This document shows positions 6,487 through 8,818 of a DNA stretch of 8,818 nt, one piece after another; the first letter of the stretch is position 1, and each line of letters starts with the position of its first letter. This DNA is from Methanobacterium sp. PtaU1.Bin242 (lineage in GTDB: Archaea; Methanobacteriota; Methanobacteria; Methanobacteriales; Methanobacteriaceae): positions 1 through 8,818 of the forward strand of contig MVQZ01000106.1 in the NCBI GenBank assembly GCA_002067565.1, written 5' to 3'. The notes beneath the pieces were generated by a model that worked only from the letters and a program-made list of their open reading frames with translations, searched no databases and was not told the origin of the DNA. A program made the translations under genes and the position numbers.

Positions 6487-7503
6487 GTGGAGAATTTTCA
6501 GATATTTGAAGATTATATTTCCCGGTATTTCACCATTAAAAACTTCTCCAGTGACCCTGAAAATCCTTATTTTATCTTAGAAGACTATGATGCTGATAAA
6601 TTCTCATCTCTTGTTAAAGATATGGGAGAAGCAGGTTATGTACCTGCGATAGAGAAGTATGGGGAAGATTATTGTATCTGGATGAATGAAAGACCACCCC
6701 TGAAGAAGTCGAAATATCATATCAATATTATTCTCTTTATAGCTACAGTAGCCACCACCATATATGCTGGTTATATATTTGGTGGGGGAAGCCTTCATGA
6801 TGGAATATTATTTTCAATAGCCATCATGGCTATAATCGGCACCCATGAACTCGCCCATTATTTCGCCGCCAGAAAATATAAAGTGGAAGCCACATTACCC
6901 TATTTTATACCGGCCCCTACCATGATAGGTACCTTTGGCGCGGTGATAAATGTCAAATCTCCCATACCCACCAGAAACGCCCTTTTTGATCTGGGAGTAA
7001 GCGGACCCCTGGCGGGCTTAATAATCACCATTCCCGTGCTATTTATTGGAATTTACCTCTCTTCTGTGGTTCCGATCAACACCGATTCAATCATATTCAT
7101 CCCACCACTTATCATGAGCATAATCGCATATTTTGCAGCTCCAGCCATTCCGAACGGATACATGCTGCAGATTCATCCAGTAGCATTTGCCGGATGGGTG
7201 GGAGTGGTGGTTACCATGCTTAATCTGATGCCCGTGGCTTTTTTAGACGGTGGACATATCTCCCGGTCACTATTCAGTGAGAAAATCCATAAACTGGTAT
7301 CCTTGGCAGGAATTGTAGTTACCATTCTTCTAGGCTGGATTCCCATGGGTATTTTAATGATTGTAATCCTGTTTTTGGCCAAGAAACACCCCGGAGCACT
7401 GGACAATATCTCAAAATTAAGCAAAAACCGTAAAATTTTAGCATTAGTAGTGCTGGTGGTATTTATATTATGTCTAGCGCCCGTACCCCTTCCTTATACT
7501 TGA
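6487..7503 (+). CDS. Site-2-type membrane metalloprotease (M50 family, EGY-like)
   Basis: A 338-residue membrane protein starting with GTG; AGGGA ends 9 nt upstream. Residues 1 to about 76 form a soluble, acidic N-terminal domain. Hydrophobic segments follow at about 79-98, 104-127, 170-195, 202-220, 232-252, 270-297 and 317-334. HELAH (120-124) provides the zinc-binding histidines and catalytic Glu121. NLMPVAFLDG (246-255) fits the NxxPxxxxDG motif, with Asp254 as the third zinc ligand. LPYFIPAP, IGTFGAVINVKSP and FDLGVSGPLAG (from about 138 to 177) are typical of the plant/cyanobacterial EGY-like branch. There are no CBS or PDZ domains. Such enzymes cut transmembrane segments within the membrane; the substrate here is unknown. 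It lies 22 bp after the ubiquitin-fold gene and is probably cotranscribed with it. Confidence 0.88.
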   Translation: MENFQIFEDYISRYFTIKNFSSDPENPYFILEDYDADKFSSLVKDMGEAGYVPAIEKYGEDYCIWMNERPPLKKSKYHINIILFIATVATTIYAGYIFGGGSLHDGILFSIAIMAIIGTHELAHYFAARKYKVEATLPYFIPAPTMIGTFGAVINVKSPIPTRNALFDLGVSGPLAGLIITIPVLFIGIYLSSVVPINTDSIIFIPPLIMSIIAYFAAPAIPNGYMLQIHPVAFAGWVGVVVTMLNLMPVAFLDGGHISRSLFSEKIHKLVSLAGIVVTILLGWIPMGILMIVILFLAKKHPGALDNISKLSKNRKILALVVLVVFILCLAPVPLPYT

Positions 7504-7527
7504 TAACTGGGATGGGTGAAAATTAAC

Positions 7528-7542
7528 TTTAATAAATTTAAA
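7528..7542 (+). promoter_or_regulatory. Possible TATA region of the DUF89 gene
   Basis: TTTAATAAATTTAAA lies 36-50 bp before the ATG at 7578 in a 74-bp gap. A start about 25 bp downstream would give a short leader that can still include AGAGGA at 7565-7570. Read-through from the protease gene is also possible. Confidence 0.35.
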
Positions 7543-7577
7543 ACAGAAACTGATACCAATAATCAGAGGAAAAAAAT

Positions 7578-8438
7578 ATGAAAGTTCACTATGAATGCGC
7601 AGCATGTTACCTTAGACAGGCCAGAGAAGCCCTGGATCTAGCAACTTCAGATGAATCACTTAAAATGGAGATCATGGAAGATATAATACGGACTTTAGGA
7701 GAAAATTTCCGTAATGGGGCGGTTACCAACCAGATGGGCACAGCAATGCACCGTAACATAAAGAAAAAGACAGGTAATCGTGATCCATATCAGGATCAAA
7801 GGGAAAAATGTAACCAGATTGCCCAACAATTTTTACCTCTTATCGTCAAGTTACTTGAAGATGATAATTCATTAAAAAACTATCTTAAAGCAGCAATCAC
7901 CGGAAATATCATAGATTTCGGTGCATTAGGCCTGGAAACAGATATCAAAGATCTAATTCTAAAGAACATGCAAAAGGATCTGGCCATTGATCACTCCGCT
8001 CAACTGGAAAAAGAACTAAAAAAAGCTCAAAACGTTCTTTATCTAGCAGATAATATTGGAGAGATAGTTTTCGATAAATTACTGATAGAAAAGATTAAAG
8101 AATACCAGGTTAAGGTTATAATGGCCTTAAAAGAGGAGCCCATTCTTAACGATGCCTGTATTCCCGATGCCCTGGAAATTGGTTTAGATGAGGTGGCTGA
8201 GCTTACATCAATTGGAACGGACTCCATAGGGATAATATACTATGATGCATCCTCCCAATTCAGGGAGATATTCCAGAACGCTGATCTGGTAATTGCCAAG
8301 GGATTGGGTAACTATGAAGGACTAGATGAAATGGATTTAGGAGAAAAACCAGTATTCTGCCTTTTAAACGCTAAATGTAAGCCTGTTGCTCGTGAAATAG
8401 GTGTAAAAACTGGGGATAGTGTGGTAATGAGGATTTGA
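7578..8438 (+). CDS. DUF89 family metal-dependent phosphatase-like protein
   Basis: A 286-residue protein of the archaeal DUF89 branch (AF1104/PH1575-like). It starts with the typical C7-x2-C10-Y-L-R-Q motif; AGAGGA lies 7 nt before the ATG. The metal-binding residues appear to be D158 and N159 in LADNIGE and D192 in ILNDA, a spacing close to that of the characterised DUF89 phosphatases. KGLGNYEGL (241-249) is the conserved C-terminal loop. Members are metal-dependent phosphatases proposed to remove damaged or overproduced phosphometabolites (damage-control enzymes); the natural substrate of the archaeal branch is not known to me. It follows the protease gene by 74 bp on the same strand, and this context does not point to a substrate. 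Length is normal and no residue of the core motif is missing. Confidence 0.85.
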   Translation: MKVHYECAACYLRQAREALDLATSDESLKMEIMEDIIRTLGENFRNGAVTNQMGTAMHRNIKKKTGNRDPYQDQREKCNQIAQQFLPLIVKLLEDDNSLKNYLKAAITGNIIDFGALGLETDIKDLILKNMQKDLAIDHSAQLEKELKKAQNVLYLADNIGEIVFDKLLIEKIKEYQVKVIMALKEEPILNDACIPDALEIGLDEVAELTSIGTDSIGIIYYDASSQFREIFQNADLVIAKGLGNYEGLDEMDLGEKPVFCLLNAKCKPVAREIGVKTGDSVVMRI

Positions 8439-8524
8439 TAGTTTGAAACAGAAAATAGAATAGGTAGGGTCTTAATAATCATCAATTTTCTAAAAAGATA
8501 AATGAAAAACCTCCAAACTGATGC

Positions 8525-8550
8525 TTTAATAAAAAGTTCTTGTTTATATC
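8525..8550 (+). promoter_or_regulatory. Candidate TATA boxes of the terminal dehydrogenase gene
   Basis: Two candidates lie in the 139-bp gap 8439-8577. TTTATATC (8543-8550) is the better match to the archaeal consensus, but a start 25 bp later would fall near 8572, after the AGGGAG ribosome site. TTTAATAA (8525-8532) is weaker but predicts a start near 8554, so that the leader keeps the ribosome site. No other structure or gene was seen in this gap. Confidence 0.4.
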
Positions 8551-8577
8551 TTGTTATAAATCATAGGGAGATATTTT

Positions 8578-8818
8578 ATGAAAGTAGGATTTTTAGGATT
8601 TGGAGAAGTGGCGTCAACCATCTCCAGGAGACTTACCTACCACGGGGCAGACATATACACATCAATTGAAGGTAGAAGTACTAAAACCCGAGATCTGGCC
8701 AGAAAATCGGCGGTGAATATCTGTGAAGATGATAAAAAAGTGGCAGAGATATCTGATATTCTAATATCGGCGGCAGTGCCAGCTCAGGCTATAGAAATTG
8801 CAAAGAAGGTAGGTAAAC
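8578..8818 (+). CDS. NAD(P)-binding dehydrogenase, N-terminal part (cut by window)
   Basis: Eighty codons run from the ATG at 8578 to the right edge without a stop. AGGGAG (8565-8570) lies 7 nt upstream. The N-terminus MKVGFLGFGEVA has the glycine pattern GxGxxA of a Rossmann NAD(P)-binding fold. The next residues, with a basic GRSTKTRD at the end of the second strand and ISDILISAAVPAQAIEIAKK at the fourth strand, resemble 6-phosphogluconate dehydrogenase/3-hydroxyisobutyrate dehydrogenase relatives. The basic residues could favour NADP. Methanogens have a family member with a DUF1932 C-terminal domain that fits this start, but that half is outside the window, so substrate and subfamily cannot be decided. 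Confidence 0.75.
   Translation, partial: MKVGFLGFGEVASTISRRLTYHGADIYTSIEGRSTKTRDLARKSAVNICEDDKKVAEISDILISAAVPAQAIEIAKKVGK

Noticed and set aside
8440..8519. AGTTTG and CAAACT as arms of a hairpin after the DUF89 gene
   Set aside because: The arms are only 6 bp and about 70 bp apart, so pairing is not credible as a terminator.
8503..8675. Short open frame beginning ATG at 8503 and overlapping the dehydrogenase start
   Set aside because: It has no ribosome site, runs out of frame into a gene with a clear Rossmann motif, and its translation looks random.

Overview
The window looks like chromosome from a hydrogenotrophic methanogen, most likely a member of the Methanobacteriales (Methanobacterium-like). 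The evidence is a multi-subunit pyruvate:ferredoxin oxidoreductase operon in the order porC-D-A-B-E, a dihydropteroate-synthase-like protein of the tetrahydromethanopterin archaea, archaeal TATA-like promoters, Shine-Dalgarno-led genes, and strongly A/T-rich gaps between ordinary-looking coding regions. From memory, Methanothermobacter thermautotrophicus has a similar neighbourhood (por genes near MTH1740, a small ubiquitin-fold protein MTH1743). I could not check that here.

Layout. Positions 1 to about 3301 (minus strand) hold a tightly packed operon read right to left: porC (gamma), porD (delta ferredoxin), porA (alpha), porB (beta, TPP-binding) and porE (polyferredoxin, cut by the left edge). 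Gaps between genes are 9, 1, 2 and 5 nt. Together these subunits interconvert pyruvate with acetyl-CoA plus CO2, using ferredoxin; in autotrophic methanogens the reaction mainly runs towards pyruvate for biosynthesis. The 88-bp gap at 3302-3389 is a divergent promoter with one self-complementary TATA element next to a perfect 15-bp palindrome.

The plus strand from 3390 carries a DHPS-like protein (pterin-binding barrel with extra N- and C-terminal domains). An A/T-rich gap with degenerate 32-bp tandem repeats follows. Next come an NcsA/TtuA-type tRNA thiolation enzyme, a 66-residue ubiquitin-fold sulfur-carrier-like protein ending in Gly-Gly, an EGY-like site-2 membrane protease, a DUF89 metal-dependent phosphatase-like protein, and the start of an NAD(P)-binding dehydrogenase cut by the right edge.

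How the genes fit together. The por genes are one enzyme. NcsA and the Gly-Gly protein are plausibly one sulfur-transfer pathway to tRNA, although the carrier could serve another sulfur pathway. The DHPS-like, protease, DUF89 and dehydrogenase genes have no obvious shared pathway.

There are no mobile elements, CRISPR arrays, or rRNA or tRNA genes that I can see. I found no convincing wholly new system. The points most worth following up are the divergent promoter/operator, the repeats before ncsA, and the carrier-protease gene pair.
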